A DNA stretch of 5,795 nt. It comes from KLAP211 sp964650085 (GTDB taxonomy: Bacteria; Patescibacteriota; Dojkabacteria; J137). Shown here piece by piece: positions 5,776 to 5,795 of this stretch. The notes beneath the pieces were generated by a model. That model saw only the letters and a list, made by a program, of their open reading frames with translations. It was not told the origin of the DNA and ran no database searches. The stretch is from positions 1 to 5,795 of the forward strand of contig CAZYSE010000061.1 in NCBI GenBank assembly GCA_964650085.1. The letters are read 5' to 3'. How positions within the stretch are numbered: position 1 is the first letter of the stretch; every line of letters begins with the position of its first letter. A program made the position numbers and the translations under genes.

Positions 5776-5795
5776 GGAAGTGATGAATCAAAACC

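Noticed and set aside
5774..5795. ATG at 5783 preceded by AAGGAAG, a possible start of a divergent plus-strand gene
   Set aside because: Only 13 coding bases remain before the window ends, the spacing to the purine run is short, and this stretch overlaps the -35 region of the minus-strand promoter. It cannot be supported from this window.
1..5795. tRNA genes, CRISPR arrays, insertion sequences, integrases and terminal inverted repeats
   Set aside because: No cloverleaf-like segment, spaced repeat series, transposase-like protein or flanking inverted repeat was seen on either strand.

Overview
The window is AT-rich (roughly one third G+C by eye), gene-dense and read with the standard genetic code. 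The housekeeping proteins are compact and divergent: a PheT of 648 residues without the EMAP-type tRNA-binding domain, and a RecO without its zinc-finger cysteines. Translation starts lack Shine-Dalgarno sequences. This combination suggests a Candidate Phyla Radiation (Patescibacteria) genome. The exact phylum cannot be fixed from this window, and the assignment is inference.

Left part, + strand (1-3019): the 3' end of secY (membrane translocase) overlaps a recO-like DNA repair gene by 17 nt. A 142-nt gap follows, holding a three-copy heptamer repeat (GGATATT/AGATATT/GGATATT) and a good sigma70-type promoter. The -10 box of that promoter ends only 9 nt before the pheT ATG, so pheT is probably translated from a leaderless or nearly leaderless mRNA. 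pheT encodes the beta subunit of phenylalanyl-tRNA synthetase.

Right part, - strand (3016-5705): three genes abut or overlap by one base (TAAATG and TAATG junctions) and form one operon read right to left from a promoter at 5747-5775. Each product has one N-terminal membrane segment and an extracytoplasmic beta-rich region. In order they are: (a) a 414-residue protein with an AMIN-like module, an acidic Pro/Glu linker and a second beta domain; (b) a 295-residue protein with a cohesin-like domain followed by a cysteine-rich, dockerin-like double-loop module; (c) a 185-residue protein with a single cohesin-like domain. This is the most interesting part of the window: a candidate membrane-anchored surface assembly that may use a cohesin-dockerin-like contact. 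That function is a hypothesis from domain resemblance only.

The two halves converge at 3016-3019, where the pheT stop and the last operon stop overlap by 4 nt (TTAG) and leave no room for a conventional terminator. No tRNA, rRNA, CRISPR array, insertion sequence or integrase was found. The last 90 bases (5706-5795) hold the operon's promoter and leader and nothing else that can be supported.
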